A stretch of 64,000 nucleotides of DNA from Aquimarina sp040786285 (lineage in GTDB: Bacteria > Bacteroidota > Bacteroidia > Flavobacteriales > Flavobacteriaceae). Within the stretch, counting starts at the first letter, position 1, and the number at the start of each line of letters is the position of its first letter. The position numbers were made by a program, and so were the translations under genes. Below, piece by piece: positions 28,056 to 37,634 of the stretch. Where the stretch lies: contig NZ_JBFMKQ010000006.1 of assembly GCF_040786285.1 (NCBI RefSeq), positions 41,025 through 105,024 on the forward strand. The letters run 5' to 3'. The notes under the pieces were generated by a model. That model saw only the letters and a program-made list of their open reading frames with translations. It did no database searches and was not told the origin of the DNA.

Positions 28056-28793
28056 TTAACTGAGCTGCTCACTAGTTTTTCCAAATCTTCTTTCTCTTTT
28101 TTGATAATTCAATATGGCTTCGTATAAATCTGTTCTTTTGAAATCCGGCCATAAAATTTCTGTAAAATATAATTCTGCGTACGCAATCTGCCATAATAGG
28201 AAATTACTGATACGTTGTTCTCCGCTGGTACGTATCAATAAGTCAACATCTGGCAGGTTTTTAGTGTACAAATGCTCATTAATGACTGCTTCATTTATAA
28301 GATGTGGCGAAATTACACCATTTTTAACTTTAATACTTATTTCTTCTATAGTTTTTATGAGCTCTTCACGACTTCCGTAACTAAGGGCAAGGGTAAGCGT
28401 CATATGGTCATTAGACTTTGTCTTTTCAATAACCTCCATTAACTCTGTTCTTGCTTTTTTTGGTAAGTTTTGTAAGTTACCGATTGCATTAAGTTGGATA
28501 TTATTTTTTTGAAGAGTTTTAATTTCTTTCTTAAGAGAGCTAACTAAAAGTTTCATTAATGTGTCCACTTCAAGTTTTGGTCTATTCCAATTCTCGGTAG
28601 AAAATGCGTAGAGCGTTAAGTGTTTTACTCCTATTTCTGCACTGCCTTCTACGGCTTCGCGCACTGCTTTTGTTCCTTTTTCGTGACCGGCAGCTCTAAA
28701 CAAGCCTTTCTTTTTGGCCCATCTGCCATTGCCGTCCATAATTATGGCAACATGCTTAGGAATATTAGAGTTTAATTGTTTTTTATCAATCAT
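28056..28793 (-). CDS. uppS: Isoprenyl transferase (undecaprenyl diphosphate synthase)
   Basis: A 245-aa cis-prenyltransferase making the C55 lipid carrier for cell-wall sugars. Hallmarks are IIMDGNGRWAKK with catalytic D20, the HEKGTKAVREA helix, FSTENWNRP and a C-terminal RTSGEQRISNFLLWQ. It is in a run with DUF6089 upstream (3-base gap) and bamA downstream. Confidence 0.96.
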   Translation of the reverse strand: MIDKKQLNSNIPKHVAIIMDGNGRWAKKKGLFRAAGHEKGTKAVREAVEGSAEIGVKHLTLYAFSTENWNRPKLEVDTLMKLLVSSLKKEIKTLQKNNIQLNAIGNLQNLPKKARTELMEVIEKTKSNDHMTLTLALSYGSREELIKTIEEISIKVKNGVISPHLINEAVINEHLYTKNLPDVDLLIRTSGEQRISNFLLWQIAYAELYFTEILWPDFKRTDLYEAILNYQKRERRFGKTSEQLS

Positions 28794-28796
28794 TTT

Positions 28797-29474
28797 TTAG
28801 AATGCACAATAACATGGTATCCTACCCCAAGTGTAAGATAATGTTATGCCGGTAAATACATACCAGTCATTGTTGTTTAAATTACCAAATCCTGTACCAA
28901 ATCTATCATCTGGATTACTGCCATCTAGATTGTCTGTAAAAGTGTATCGAGCACCTATCTCTGCACCAATTACAAAATCTCTGCCCAATGTTTTTTTAAT
29001 TCCTATAGTCATAGGAATAGCAAAGTTCCATTTGTCACTATACGCATCTAATTCATTATTTGCATCCAAAGCTAATGCGCCATGACTAAATGCTGTGATC
29101 CCGCTATAAAGATAAGGCGTATATTGTGATTTTCCATCGTAAAGAAACCAATCCCAGAAATTAAATTCCATTCCTAATGATATTTCTTTTACAGAATTAT
29201 TAAAACTTAGCCCTCTTTCTTTTCTTCTATCGTCTCCTTTGCTGTCATCTGCATTCAGTTTCGCATATAGAAATGAAGCCCTGAAAGCATGTCGCTTACT
29301 TCGGTTCCATTTTCCGATAGCTCCAAATGCTATATCGTTAGGGGCTATATAGTAGGTAGACCCTACATCTCCTATATAATTAGCTCCCCCTGCCATCAAT
29401 CCTACTTCATAGGTTTGTGAGGTGATAGATTGTACAAAAAACAGAACAATTACGAATGATGCTAAGTATCTCAT
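28797..29474 (-). CDS. DUF6089 family outer-membrane beta-barrel protein
   Basis: A 225-aa protein with a signal peptide ending near SITSQ, followed by alternating amphipathic strands typical of a small barrel (TYEVGLMAGGANYIGDVGS). It starts the operon with uppS and bamA, as is common in Flavobacteriia. It is preceded by a good promoter at 29492-29520. Function is unknown. Confidence 0.85.
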   Translation of the reverse strand: MRYLASFVIVLFFVQSITSQTYEVGLMAGGANYIGDVGSTYYIAPNDIAFGAIGKWNRSKRHAFRASFLYAKLNADDSKGDDRRKERGLSFNNSVKEISLGMEFNFWDWFLYDGKSQYTPYLYSGITAFSHGALALDANNELDAYSDKWNFAIPMTIGIKKTLGRDFVIGAEIGARYTFTDNLDGSNPDDRFGTGFGNLNNNDWYVFTGITLSYTWGRIPCYCAF

Positions 29475-29491
29475 AGATTTTCAAAAGTTTG

Positions 29492-29520
29492 CAAATATAA
29501 CAATTAACTTTAGTACACAA
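29492..29520 (-). promoter_or_regulatory. Promoter of the DUF6089-uppS-bamA-ompH operon
   Basis: On the minus strand TTG, an 18-base spacer and TAtaTTTG fit the Bacteroidota vegetative consensus. The plus-strand boxes are CAAATATA at 29492-29499 and CAA at 29518-29520. The start site would be about 10 bases ahead of the DUF6089 ATG. Confidence 0.65.
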
Positions 29521-29574
29521 GGATTTGAGTAAAATAGTATGAATTTAAAAACACTTTTTAGTAGATTTTATTGT

Positions 29575-30459
29575 TTAATTGCGTTTATCTTCTCCCCAAA
29601 GCATCTTTTTGCGCAATGTTTTTAGAAAACTATCGTCCTGTAATACTACCATTTTAATATTAAATGAGGCTTTCTTTATTACTATAGTTGTTTCATTTGG
29701 TAGTGCGTGAATCCTTGAGTCCAAAGAAACTAGGTAGGTGTCTTCTCTTCCAGAGATTTGTAATTTAATTTCCTGATCATCGGGGATTACGAGGGGTCTT
29801 GCGTTAAGATTGTGTGGGGCAATAGGAGTGAGCACCATGCTTTTTGCTTCAGGCATTATTACCGGTCCCCCGCAGCTTAACGAATATCCTGTAGAGCCTG
29901 TGGGTGTCGAAACAATTAATCCATCTGCCCAATAGCTGGTAAGAAATTCATCATTAAGACTTGTATGCACTGTGATCATAGAGGTTGTATTTCTTCTGCT
30001 CACAGCAATTTCATTCATAGCAAAGTTTAATACTCCGAATTCTTCATTAACAGGTAATGTTTCAACGGTTACAAGGCTTCTTGATGAGATGTAAAATTTT
30101 TTATTTAATATTAAATCTATGCTGTCTTGAATTTCTTCTTTTTGAATGGTTGCTAAAAAACCAAGTCTACCTGTGTTGATTCCTGCAATAGGAATCCCCA
30201 GATCCCTTACATAGGTAATCGTTTTTAAAATAGTACCGTCTCCACCAATACTAAAGAAAAGGTCATATGAGGTGTCTAATTCTTCAAAAGTGCTAAAATG
30301 CGAATAGGTTTTGTCAATCTCATCATGAAGATTTATTAATTCTAAAAAATTCTTTTCAATGACTACTTCTACACCGTTTTTATCTAGGTTTTCTAGAAGT
30401 TGCTGGATGTAAATTCCAGAATTTTTATGGTAGAACTGGCCGTATATACCGATCTTCAT
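29575..30459 (-). CDS. nadK: NAD kinase
   Basis: A 294-aa cytoplasmic ATP-dependent NAD kinase that supplies NADP. The GGDGTILKT motif is at 72-80, then NTGRLGFLA, SPTGSTGYSLSCGGP and the NLNARPLVIPDD stretch. It is followed by the envelope operon and preceded by a CBS-domain gene with a 42-base gap. Confidence 0.95.
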   Translation of the reverse strand: MKIGIYGQFYHKNSGIYIQQLLENLDKNGVEVVIEKNFLELINLHDEIDKTYSHFSTFEELDTSYDLFFSIGGDGTILKTITYVRDLGIPIAGINTGRLGFLATIQKEEIQDSIDLILNKKFYISSRSLVTVETLPVNEEFGVLNFAMNEIAVSRRNTTSMITVHTSLNDEFLTSYWADGLIVSTPTGSTGYSLSCGGPVIMPEAKSMVLTPIAPHNLNARPLVIPDDQEIKLQISGREDTYLVSLDSRIHALPNETTIVIKKASFNIKMVVLQDDSFLKTLRKKMLWGEDKRN

Positions 30460-30501
30460 TGTAATTTGATTGTGTTAGTTGATTGTTAGAAAATAGCCTT
30501 T

Positions 30502-31158
30502 TTAAATATTGAGATATTTTTCCAGGTATTGTGACCTTTCTTTTAAGTTAGTTAAAAATGAATCTTCTTGGTGCTTGGATATAATATTATAACTATATCG
30601 TCTAAACGTCTGAACTATATTGTTAATGTCACTATCATTAATTTTAATAGTGATTTGAGCCACATCATTTTCCATATTCGAGATAAACAACCCTAAAATC
30701 TTTGCACTATTAGACTCTACGATTTGTGAAATTTCACTAAAAGAATAATCTAAGATTCCTTTTTCTACAATTAAAATGTTTCCTGGCTCACTAAGAAAAG
30801 GGGTTTCGTTAAAGAGATTCATGATGTCTCCCAGTTCAAAAAAACCTAGATAATTATTGTTGTCATCTAAAACTGGCATTATATTAGAGTGATTTTGCGC
30901 AAAAGACTCTAAAATGTCTATCCAATTATTATCTTTTCTCACAAAGAAACCTTCAAGAGCGTATTGATATGCGATCAAAGTCTTATCAGTTTCAAAGCAT
31001 CTAATATCTGCTTCGGCGATACATCCAATGTATACGTTGTCCTTTATAACAGGGAAATGGGTATATGTAAGTTCATTAAATAATAATTGCGCGTCGGTAA
31101 CCTTTGTGGCTACTTCAAGCGGTGCTATTTCATTAACGATATATAAGTTTGTCTTCAT
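30502..31158 (-). CDS. CBS-domain protein
   Basis: A 218-aa protein with two CBS motifs in the N-terminal two thirds (around 15-65 and 80-125) and a C-terminal ACT-like alpha/beta part (about 138-205). Such pairs sense adenine nucleotides. It is probably cotranscribed with nadK. It is divergent from pdxJ; the 101-base gap holds a plus-strand TAttTTTG element at 31225-31232. Confidence 0.82.
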   Translation of the reverse strand: MKTNLYIVNEIAPLEVATKVTDAQLLFNELTYTHFPVIKDNVYIGCIAEADIRCFETDKTLIAYQYALEGFFVRKDNNWIDILESFAQNHSNIMPVLDDNNNYLGFFELGDIMNLFNETPFLSEPGNILIVEKGILDYSFSEISQIVESNSAKILGLFISNMENDVAQITIKINDSDINNIVQTFRRYSYNIISKHQEDSFLTNLKERSQYLEKYLNI

Positions 31159-31259
31159 AATGTATAAGAAGCTATATTATGCAAAATAATCAAAAAATAT
31201 ACAATCGAGGCGTTCTCAACTTTGTATTTTTGCTTTTTTAGATAAAGACATCAAAAACT

Positions 31260-31973
31260 ATGACAAAGTTAAGTGTTAACATTAATAAAATAGCTACGCT
31301 GCGAAATTCTAGAGGGGGCAATACTCCAAATTTACTTCGGGTTGCAGAAGATATTCAGGATTTTGGAGGTCAGGGGATAACCATACATCCAAGGCCAGAC
31401 GAAAGGCATATTAGGTATCAGGATGCTTATGATCTAAAGCCAATTGTACATACAGAATATAATATTGAAGGAAATCCAATTCCTAAATTTGTAGATCTGG
31501 TATTGGCTATACAACCTACTCAAGTAACCCTGGTTCCTGATGCAGAAGATGCGATAACAAGTAGTGCCGGTTGGGACACAAAAAAGCATAAGGATTTTCT
31601 AAAAGAAGTGATAGAAGAATTTGCTCGAAATGAGATCAGGACTTCAATCTTTGTTGACCCGGTAATCGAAATGATAGAAGGGGCAAAAGAAACAGGAACT
31701 GATAGAATAGAATTATATACCGAAGAATTTGCTTCAGAATATGCAAAAGGAAATAAAAATGCAATAAAACCGTATGCCGAATGTGCTCAATTAGCACTTG
31801 ATATGGGTATAGGTGTTAATGCAGGGCATGACCTTTCTTTGGATAATATTCAGTTTTTTAAAGAAAACATTCCTGGTTTACTAGAGGTCTCAATCGGGCA
31901 CGCCTTAATAAGTGAGTCTATTTATCTTGGATTAGAGAATGTTATTAATATGTACCTACATCGTTTAAAATAA
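31260..31973 (+). CDS. pdxJ: Pyridoxine 5'-phosphate synthase
   Basis: A 237-aa TIM-barrel enzyme that joins 1-deoxyxylulose 5-phosphate and 3-amino-2-oxopropyl phosphate to make pyridoxine phosphate. Typical motifs are LSVNINKIATLRNSRG, ITIHPRPDERHI, CTLVPD-like VTLVPDAEDA, and GVNAGHDLSLDNI. A -7 element at 31225-31232 would give a leader of about 20 bases. The next gene follows after 8 bases. Confidence 0.96.
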   Translation: MTKLSVNINKIATLRNSRGGNTPNLLRVAEDIQDFGGQGITIHPRPDERHIRYQDAYDLKPIVHTEYNIEGNPIPKFVDLVLAIQPTQVTLVPDAEDAITSSAGWDTKKHKDFLKEVIEEFARNEIRTSIFVDPVIEMIEGAKETGTDRIELYTEEFASEYAKGNKNAIKPYAECAQLALDMGIGVNAGHDLSLDNIQFFKENIPGLLEVSIGHALISESIYLGLENVINMYLHRLK

Positions 31974-31981
31974 TACTGTAT

Positions 31982-32749
31982 ATGAAATTGCATGCTAATG
32001 TTTTTGGTGAAGGACAGCCTTTTGTAATTCTTCATGGATTTTTAGGTATGGGGGATAATTGGAAGACCTTGGGTAAAAAAATTTCTGAACAAGGTTTTCA
32101 GGTTCATTTGTTGGATCAACGTAATCATGGTAGAAGTGAGCATGATGATGAATTTAGTTACCCTCTCCTGGCTCAGGATTTAAAAGAATATTGTGAAACG
32201 AATAACCTGAAAGACATTAATCTTCTTGGTCACTCCATGGGAGGTAAAACGGTAATGCTTTTTGCTACAATGTATCCGTATAGTATTGATCATTTAATGG
32301 TTGCTGATATCGGACCAAAGTATTATCCGTTACATCATCAGGATATTTTAGATGGGTTAGATGCATTAGATTTTAAGATTTTAACATCAAGAGGAGAGGT
32401 GGATAAAGAGTTGAGTTCTTATGTGCAAGATAGTGGTATAAGGATGTTTCTTTTGAAAAACCTGTACTGGAAGGAAAAAGGAGTGTTAGGATTACGATTA
32501 AACCTGGAGGCGTTAATCAAAAATGCTTCAGAAATAGGAGTAGAGCTTGAAAAAGAATTAATTTACGAAGGTAAAACCCTATTCCTAAAAGGGGAAAAAT
32601 CCAACTATATTCTTGAGGGTGATTTGGTTAGAATTAGAAAGCAATTTCCTAACTTTATGCTCAAAGAAATTTCTAATGCTGGGCACTGGTTACATGCCGA
32701 AAATCCTATCGATTTTTTAAACGAAGTATTGGAATTTGTTAAAAAATAG
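31982..32749 (+). CDS. Alpha/beta-hydrolase (YbfF-like esterase)
   Basis: A 255-aa hydrolase with nucleophile S85 in GHSMGGK, the oxyanion-loop HGFLGMGDNW, a DQRNHGRS strand and the catalytic His in NAGHWLHAENP. The start is 8 bases after pdxJ, so cotranscription is likely. The HGFLGMGDNW and DQRNHGRS motifs suggest a YbfF-type acyl-ester hydrolase; the substrate is not certain. Confidence 0.88.
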   Translation: MKLHANVFGEGQPFVILHGFLGMGDNWKTLGKKISEQGFQVHLLDQRNHGRSEHDDEFSYPLLAQDLKEYCETNNLKDINLLGHSMGGKTVMLFATMYPYSIDHLMVADIGPKYYPLHHQDILDGLDALDFKILTSRGEVDKELSSYVQDSGIRMFLLKNLYWKEKGVLGLRLNLEALIKNASEIGVELEKELIYEGKTLFLKGEKSNYILEGDLVRIRKQFPNFMLKEISNAGHWLHAENPIDFLNEVLEFVKK

Positions 32750-32789
32750 ACATAAAGTATTATGTATGCATAATATTTTATGGATTACC

Positions 32790-32819
32790 TTGGATAATTA
32801 GTATTTTCTATTAAATTTG
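32790..32819 (+). promoter_or_regulatory. Promoter of the FadL-type gene
   Basis: TTG at 32790-32792, a 19-base spacer and TAaaTTTG at 32812-32819. The start would be near 32826, giving a 46-base leader. Confidence 0.6.
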
Positions 32820-32871
32820 GAAAATCAATTTTATAAATTCCTTAATAAACAAAAACAATTCTAAATTAATT

Positions 32872-34119
32872 ATGAAAAAACTTCTATTGTTAGTTCTATT
32901 CATCACGGTGACTGCAGTCACATATGCAGGTGGATATAGAGTTAGTATACAAGGGCAAAGGGCAATGGCTATGGGACATACCGGAGTAGCTGTGGTTAAT
33001 AGTGCCGAACTTGTCTTCTTTAATCCAGCTGGACTTGTATACTTAGAGAATAATCTGAATGTTAGTGCAGGTATAAGTGGTATTTTTAGCGAAGTGATTT
33101 TTCAAAATGCAGAAGCCGGAGTTACAGCCGAAACCGATAATTCTGTGGGGACACCAATAAGTCTATATGGGTCGTACAGGATTAACGATTGGATGTCTGT
33201 AGGTCTTGGGGTATATACGCCATATGGTAGTGAGGTAACTTGGCCAACAGATTGGTCTGGATCTCATTTGGTAAATGATATCGATTTGGCGGCTATATTT
33301 GTTCAGCCAGTAGTTTCTTTTAAACTTTCAGAGTATTTTAGTATTGGTGGTGGTCCAATCTATGTTACAGGTTCTGTAAACTTTAATCGTAATTCTAATA
33401 GAACAACAACAGATATTAATGGTGTTCGATCAAATGTTACTGTTGATGACTCTGGTGTAACTAACTGGGGATGGAGTGTTGGAGCCATGTTTAATCCAAC
33501 AAAAAATCTTAGAGTAGGATTTAACTACCGTAGTAAAATTATTATTGAATCAGAAGATGGAGAAGCTACTTTTGCTAACTTCCCTAATTCTTTGGCAGCT
33601 CCACCTAATGGGCCAACAAGTTTTAGAGCAGAACTACCGTTACCAGCAGAGTTAACTGTTGGTTTGTCTTATGAGTATAAGAAATGGTTATTTGCCTTTG
33701 ATTTCAACAGACAATTCTGGGATGTATATGAATCTTTAGATCTTACATTTGGTAATGGTGCACCGGCATCTATAAATCCTCGTAATTACAAAAACTCATC
33801 TGTATACCGTTTTGGATTACAGTATGAGGCAACAAAAAAGATTACATTAAGAGCAGGTTATTATATAGACGAATCTCCTGTTCAGGAAGGTTTCTTTGCT
33901 CCAGAAACACCACGTAATGATTCTGATGGGTTCTCAGGTGGTTTTAGCTATGCAATTACACCTAAGTTAGCTATTGATGCTTCTTTCTTCTTTCTTAGAT
34001 TCGATGAAGTTGATGCGTCATACGATTCTTATCAGGAAAATGGACAGAGTGTTCCTTTTGGAGGAACTTATGAGTCAAGCGCATTTGGGCCTGGACTTGG
34101 TTTAACTTATAAAATGTAA
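32872..34119 (+). CDS. OmpP1/FadL/TodX family outer-membrane transporter
   Basis: A 415-aa outer-membrane channel for hydrophobic compounds such as fatty acids. It has a signal peptide (ends near TYAG), then GGYRVSIQGQRAMAMGHTG and VFFNPAGL, the plug region of FadL, and a barrel ending in FGPGLGLTYKM. The next gene follows after 3 bases, so the SGNH lipoprotein may work on the same lipid substrates. Confidence 0.92.
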   Translation: MKKLLLLVLFITVTAVTYAGGYRVSIQGQRAMAMGHTGVAVVNSAELVFFNPAGLVYLENNLNVSAGISGIFSEVIFQNAEAGVTAETDNSVGTPISLYGSYRINDWMSVGLGVYTPYGSEVTWPTDWSGSHLVNDIDLAAIFVQPVVSFKLSEYFSIGGGPIYVTGSVNFNRNSNRTTTDINGVRSNVTVDDSGVTNWGWSVGAMFNPTKNLRVGFNYRSKIIIESEDGEATFANFPNSLAAPPNGPTSFRAELPLPAELTVGLSYEYKKWLFAFDFNRQFWDVYESLDLTFGNGAPASINPRNYKNSSVYRFGLQYEATKKITLRAGYYIDESPVQEGFFAPETPRNDSDGFSGGFSYAITPKLAIDASFFFLRFDEVDASYDSYQENGQSVPFGGTYESSAFGPGLGLTYKM

Positions 34120-34122
34120 TTA

Positions 34123-35688
34123 ATGATGATAAAGAATAATATAAAATATTTAGCAATTCTGGCACTAGGATTAGTTGCATGTGAGCCAGAGTTTGATAAT
34201 CCAATTGAAGAAACAAATAATTTTACTAGCGGAGAATTAGACTTAAGTAATTTTGTAGCGCTAGGAAATTCTCTTACTGCAGGTTTTGCAGATGGAGCTT
34301 TGTATATTACTGGGCAAGAAAATTCGTATCCAAATATATTGGCTCAGCAATTTAAATTTGCCGGAGGTGGAGAATTTACGCAGCCCCTAATGGCTGATAA
34401 CACTGGTGGGTTTGCTGGAAATAACGATGTTTTTCCTCCAAGGTTAGTTTTGGTGTTTGATGAGAATCAAGAACCAGTAGGGCCTGCTCCTTATACCGGA
34501 GCTGCTTCTACCACCGATATCACTGCTAATTTAGGTAGTACATTCAATAATATGGGTGTTCCTGGAGCTAAGAGTTTCCATTTAGCGTTTCCAGGATATG
34601 GTGCTCTTAATCCTTATTTCGGACGTTTTCAACAATCTGCAACATCAACAGTTGTTGGCGATGCCTTAGCGCAAACTCCCTCATTATTTAGTCTGTGGAT
34701 AGGTAACAATGATATTCTTGGTTATGCAACTTCTGGTGGTACTGGAGAAGATCATAATATGACTGGTAATATAGATCCAAGTACTTACGGTGATAGTGAT
34801 ATTACAAATAACGGGGTATTTGCACAAACATATGCCGGTTTGGTTGATGCGCTTGCTGCTGGAGGTAGAAAAGGGGTATTGATTGATTTGCCAGATGTTA
34901 CCTCTATTCCTTTCTTTACAACAGTGCCTTTTGCACCATTGAGCCCTTTAAATGAGGAATTTGCATCACAGATACCAACAATTAATGCAACGTATGCTGG
35001 ATTAAATATGGCATTTGCAGCATTAGGAGTTCCAGAACGAGCTATAGAGTTTTCTACTACTGCAGCTAGTGCTGTAGTTATTAAAGATGAATCATTAACA
35101 GATATAACGGCTAATTTAACTGTTGCGATCACTCCTGCATTTGGACCTCTTGCACCAATTATTGCAGCGCAATATGGTCAGGCAAGACAAGCTACAGAAG
35201 AAGATTTATTAGTGTTAACGAGCTCTCGTGTAATTGCTCAACTGGATACAGATAGAGTTGCCGAGTTGGTTGGACTGGGAGTTCCTCAAGATCTTGCGGG
35301 ACAATTATCTGTAAAAGGTGTGACATTGCCTTTAGAAGATCAATATGTATTAGTCCCAGCAGAACAAACAGCTATTACAGTGGCTCAGAATTCATATAAT
35401 GAAACTATTCGAAATCTTGCTACTGCTAACGGTTTGGCTTTTGTGAGTATGAAATCTCAATTGGCTCAGGTGGCAAGTAGTGGGGTTCCTTTTGACGGTG
35501 GTATTATTACATCGACATTCGCTTCTGGGGGAGGGTTCTCTTTAGATGGAGTTCATCCAACACCAAGAGGCCATGCATTAGTAGCTAATGGAGTATTAGA
35601 TGCCTTAGAGAAAACATATGGTTTAGTAGTACCAAGAGTGAACCCAGGTGAATTTGGTACGGTTACCGTAAGTAATGAAGTGAATTAA
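34123..35688 (+). CDS. SGNH/GDSL hydrolase family lipoprotein
   Basis: A 521-aa lipoprotein (lipobox LGLVAC, C20). Block I is VALGNSLTAG with the likely nucleophile S50; the usual Asp of GDS is Asn49. Block III is LWIGNNDILGY and the catalytic pair lies in LDGVHPTPRGHALV near the C-terminus. The family includes lipases and esterases. Its place right behind a FadL porin suggests action on exported or imported lipids, which is inference. Confidence 0.88.
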   Translation: MMIKNNIKYLAILALGLVACEPEFDNPIEETNNFTSGELDLSNFVALGNSLTAGFADGALYITGQENSYPNILAQQFKFAGGGEFTQPLMADNTGGFAGNNDVFPPRLVLVFDENQEPVGPAPYTGAASTTDITANLGSTFNNMGVPGAKSFHLAFPGYGALNPYFGRFQQSATSTVVGDALAQTPSLFSLWIGNNDILGYATSGGTGEDHNMTGNIDPSTYGDSDITNNGVFAQTYAGLVDALAAGGRKGVLIDLPDVTSIPFFTTVPFAPLSPLNEEFASQIPTINATYAGLNMAFAALGVPERAIEFSTTAASAVVIKDESLTDITANLTVAITPAFGPLAPIIAAQYGQARQATEEDLLVLTSSRVIAQLDTDRVAELVGLGVPQDLAGQLSVKGVTLPLEDQYVLVPAEQTAITVAQNSYNETIRNLATANGLAFVSMKSQLAQVASSGVPFDGGIITSTFASGGGFSLDGVHPTPRGHALVANGVLDALEKTYGLVVPRVNPGEFGTVTVSNEVN

Positions 35689-35717
35689 ATAGAGATAAGA
35701 TTCTAATTAAAATATAA

Positions 35718-35746
35718 AACCTGCTAACTTGTTAGCAGGTTTTTTT
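35718..35746 (+). terminator. Terminator after the FadL/SGNH operon
   Basis: AAACCTGCTAAC pairs with GTTAGCAGGTTT and is followed by TTTTTT. It is 29 bases past the SGNH stop codon. Confidence 0.88.
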
Positions 35747-35773
35747 ATATTCATATAAAATAAATACAGGCAT

Positions 35774-36115
35774 ATGAAATTTTTACTAAAATTGATTCTA
35801 ACGGCTGTTGCCGTGCTGTTATTGGCAGAGGTATTACCTGGTGTAGCCATTAATAATTATGTTAGCGCCTTGATTGTAGCACTTGTTTTAGCAATTTTAA
35901 ATGCAATTGTAAAACCTATTTTGGTAATTTTAACATTACCAGCTACTATTATTACTTTAGGGTTGTTTCTTCTGGTTATTAATGCTGCAATTATTTTGTT
36001 AGCAGATTATTTTATAGCCGGTTTCGATGTTCGTGGATGGCTTTGGGCCTTGATATTTAGCGTATTGTTATCAGTTTTTCAATCGATACTACATTCTATT
36101 TTGAAAAAAGATTAA
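35774..36115 (+). CDS. Phage-holin-family (YvlD-like) small membrane protein
   Basis: A 113-aa protein with four hydrophobic segments, typical of the 4-TM holin superfamily IV (PF04020). Pattern features are LAILNAIVKPILVILTLPA and LFLLVINAAIILLADYF. These chromosomal members are not phage genes; a role in membrane stress has been suggested for YvlD. It stands alone between two terminated units. Confidence 0.8.
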   Translation: MKFLLKLILTAVAVLLLAEVLPGVAINNYVSALIVALVLAILNAIVKPILVILTLPATIITLGLFLLVINAAIILLADYFIAGFDVRGWLWALIFSVLLSVFQSILHSILKKD

Positions 36116-36143
36116 AGCTAACTGTTTTTCAAGTAGTTAAAAA

Positions 36144-36174
36144 TTTGTTGGGACATAAAAAAGTATTACTTTTG
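36144..36174 (+). promoter_or_regulatory. Promoter of tig
   Basis: TTTG at 36144-36147, a 19-base spacer and TActTTTG at 36167-36174. It is a full match to the Bacteroidota consensus. The start would be near 36181 with a leader of about 28 bases. Confidence 0.75.
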
Positions 36175-36208
36175 CAACCCAATTTTTAGTAGTAAATCGT
36201 AGTAGATT

Positions 36209-37531
36209 ATGAATATTTCAAAAGAACAATTAGACGAATTAAATGCTGTTGTAACAGTAGATATCGCCAAAGCAGATTATAGTGATAAGGTGGATAACAT
36301 CCTTAAAGACTACCGAAAGAATGCCAATATTCCTGGTTTTAGAAAAGGTCATGTTCCTATGGGACTTGTAAAGAAGCAGTACGGAAAAGCGGTTTTAGTA
36401 GATGAAGTAAACAAACTGTTACAGGATGCGTTAAATAAATACCTAACCGAGGAAAAACTTGATGTTTTAGGGAACCCATTACCTAAAGAAAAAGAGAATT
36501 TTGATTGGGATTCCGATAATTATTCTTTTGAATTTGAGCTTGGATTAGCACCAAAATTTGAAGTAAAGTTAAATGGTAAAAAAGCCATTACCCATTATAA
36601 AATTACTGCTACAGACGATATGATTGATAACCAAATCAAAACTATCCAAAAGCAATACGGTAAATTGGTTTCTAAAGATACTGTAGAAAAAGACGATTTG
36701 GTGGCAGGGACTTTTGTAAATGAAGAAAAAGAGATCAATAATGTATCTACTGTCTCTTTAGAGAAGATTAAAGGAAAGAAAAATCTTGATAAATTTATCG
36801 ATGCTAAAGTAGGAGATGTTATTAAGCTTAAAACGAAAGGATTGTTTGGTGACGATCACGATCTTATTAGCGCACTAAAAATTAACCATGACGAAGCTCA
36901 TGACTTAGATATAGAAGTTTCTTTTACTATTTCAGAAATAAACACTCAAGAACTTGCAGATCTGGATCAGGATTTATTTGATAAACTATATGGGCCTGGT
37001 AATGTAAAAACAGTTACAGATCTTAAGGAAAAAATCAAAGAAGATGCAGAGCGTCAATTCGAGCAACAATCAGATCAGCGATTGCTTAATGATATTACAG
37101 AAAATGCATTAGAAAATACCAAATTCGAACTACCAGTTGAGTTTTTACAGAAGTGGATTCGCGCTACTGGAGAGGAGCCTTTAACCGAAGATCAGGCTAA
37201 AGATGAGTATGAAAAAAGTGAAAAAGGGTTGCGTTATCAGTTGATCGAAGGAAAAATAATTAATGATAATAATCTTCAGGTTACTTTTGACGAGCTTAAA
37301 GACTTTGCTAAAGACTTGATTAAAGGACAAATGGCTCAATTTGGGCAAACTTCTCCTGAGGATAAAGAATTAGAAGATATAGCGGCTAGAATATTATCTA
37401 ACCAAGAAGAAGTTAAGAGAATTTCTGAACAATTGATGAGTCAAAAATTGTTAAATTATTATAAAGAGAACGCTAAACTTAAAGCAAAAGAGGTTAGTTT
37501 TGACGAATTCATAAAAGAAGTTTACAAATAA
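36209..37531 (+). CDS. tig: Trigger factor
   Basis: A 440-aa ribosome-bound chaperone. The ribosome-binding signature is NIPGFRKGHVP near 40-50. A middle PPIase-type region (about 150-250) is strongly diverged, and the C-terminal helical arms follow. It precedes clpP and clpX, a common order, though a terminator stands between tig and clpP. Confidence 0.94.
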   Translation: MNISKEQLDELNAVVTVDIAKADYSDKVDNILKDYRKNANIPGFRKGHVPMGLVKKQYGKAVLVDEVNKLLQDALNKYLTEEKLDVLGNPLPKEKENFDWDSDNYSFEFELGLAPKFEVKLNGKKAITHYKITATDDMIDNQIKTIQKQYGKLVSKDTVEKDDLVAGTFVNEEKEINNVSTVSLEKIKGKKNLDKFIDAKVGDVIKLKTKGLFGDDHDLISALKINHDEAHDLDIEVSFTISEINTQELADLDQDLFDKLYGPGNVKTVTDLKEKIKEDAERQFEQQSDQRLLNDITENALENTKFELPVEFLQKWIRATGEEPLTEDQAKDEYEKSEKGLRYQLIEGKIINDNNLQVTFDELKDFAKDLIKGQMAQFGQTSPEDKELEDIAARILSNQEEVKRISEQLMSQKLLNYYKENAKLKAKEVSFDEFIKEVYK

Positions 37532-37571
37532 TTAATGTTGTAATTTACTAAGGAATTTATACTTATATTTA

Positions 37572-37606
37572 GGGCGTTAAACCATCTTTAGTTTAGCGCC
37601 TTTTTT
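37572..37606 (+). terminator. Terminator between tig and clpP
   Basis: GGCGTTAAAC (37573-37582) pairs with GTTTAGCGCC (37591-37600) with one mismatch, then six T. It lies 40 bases after tig. Confidence 0.82.
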
Positions 37607-37634
37607 ATAAATAAAATTTTCAGCAATAAGAAAT

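Noticed and set aside
35774..36115. Holin-family gene as a sign of a prophage
   Set aside because: This holin-like family is common as a single chromosomal gene and no other phage gene is nearby.
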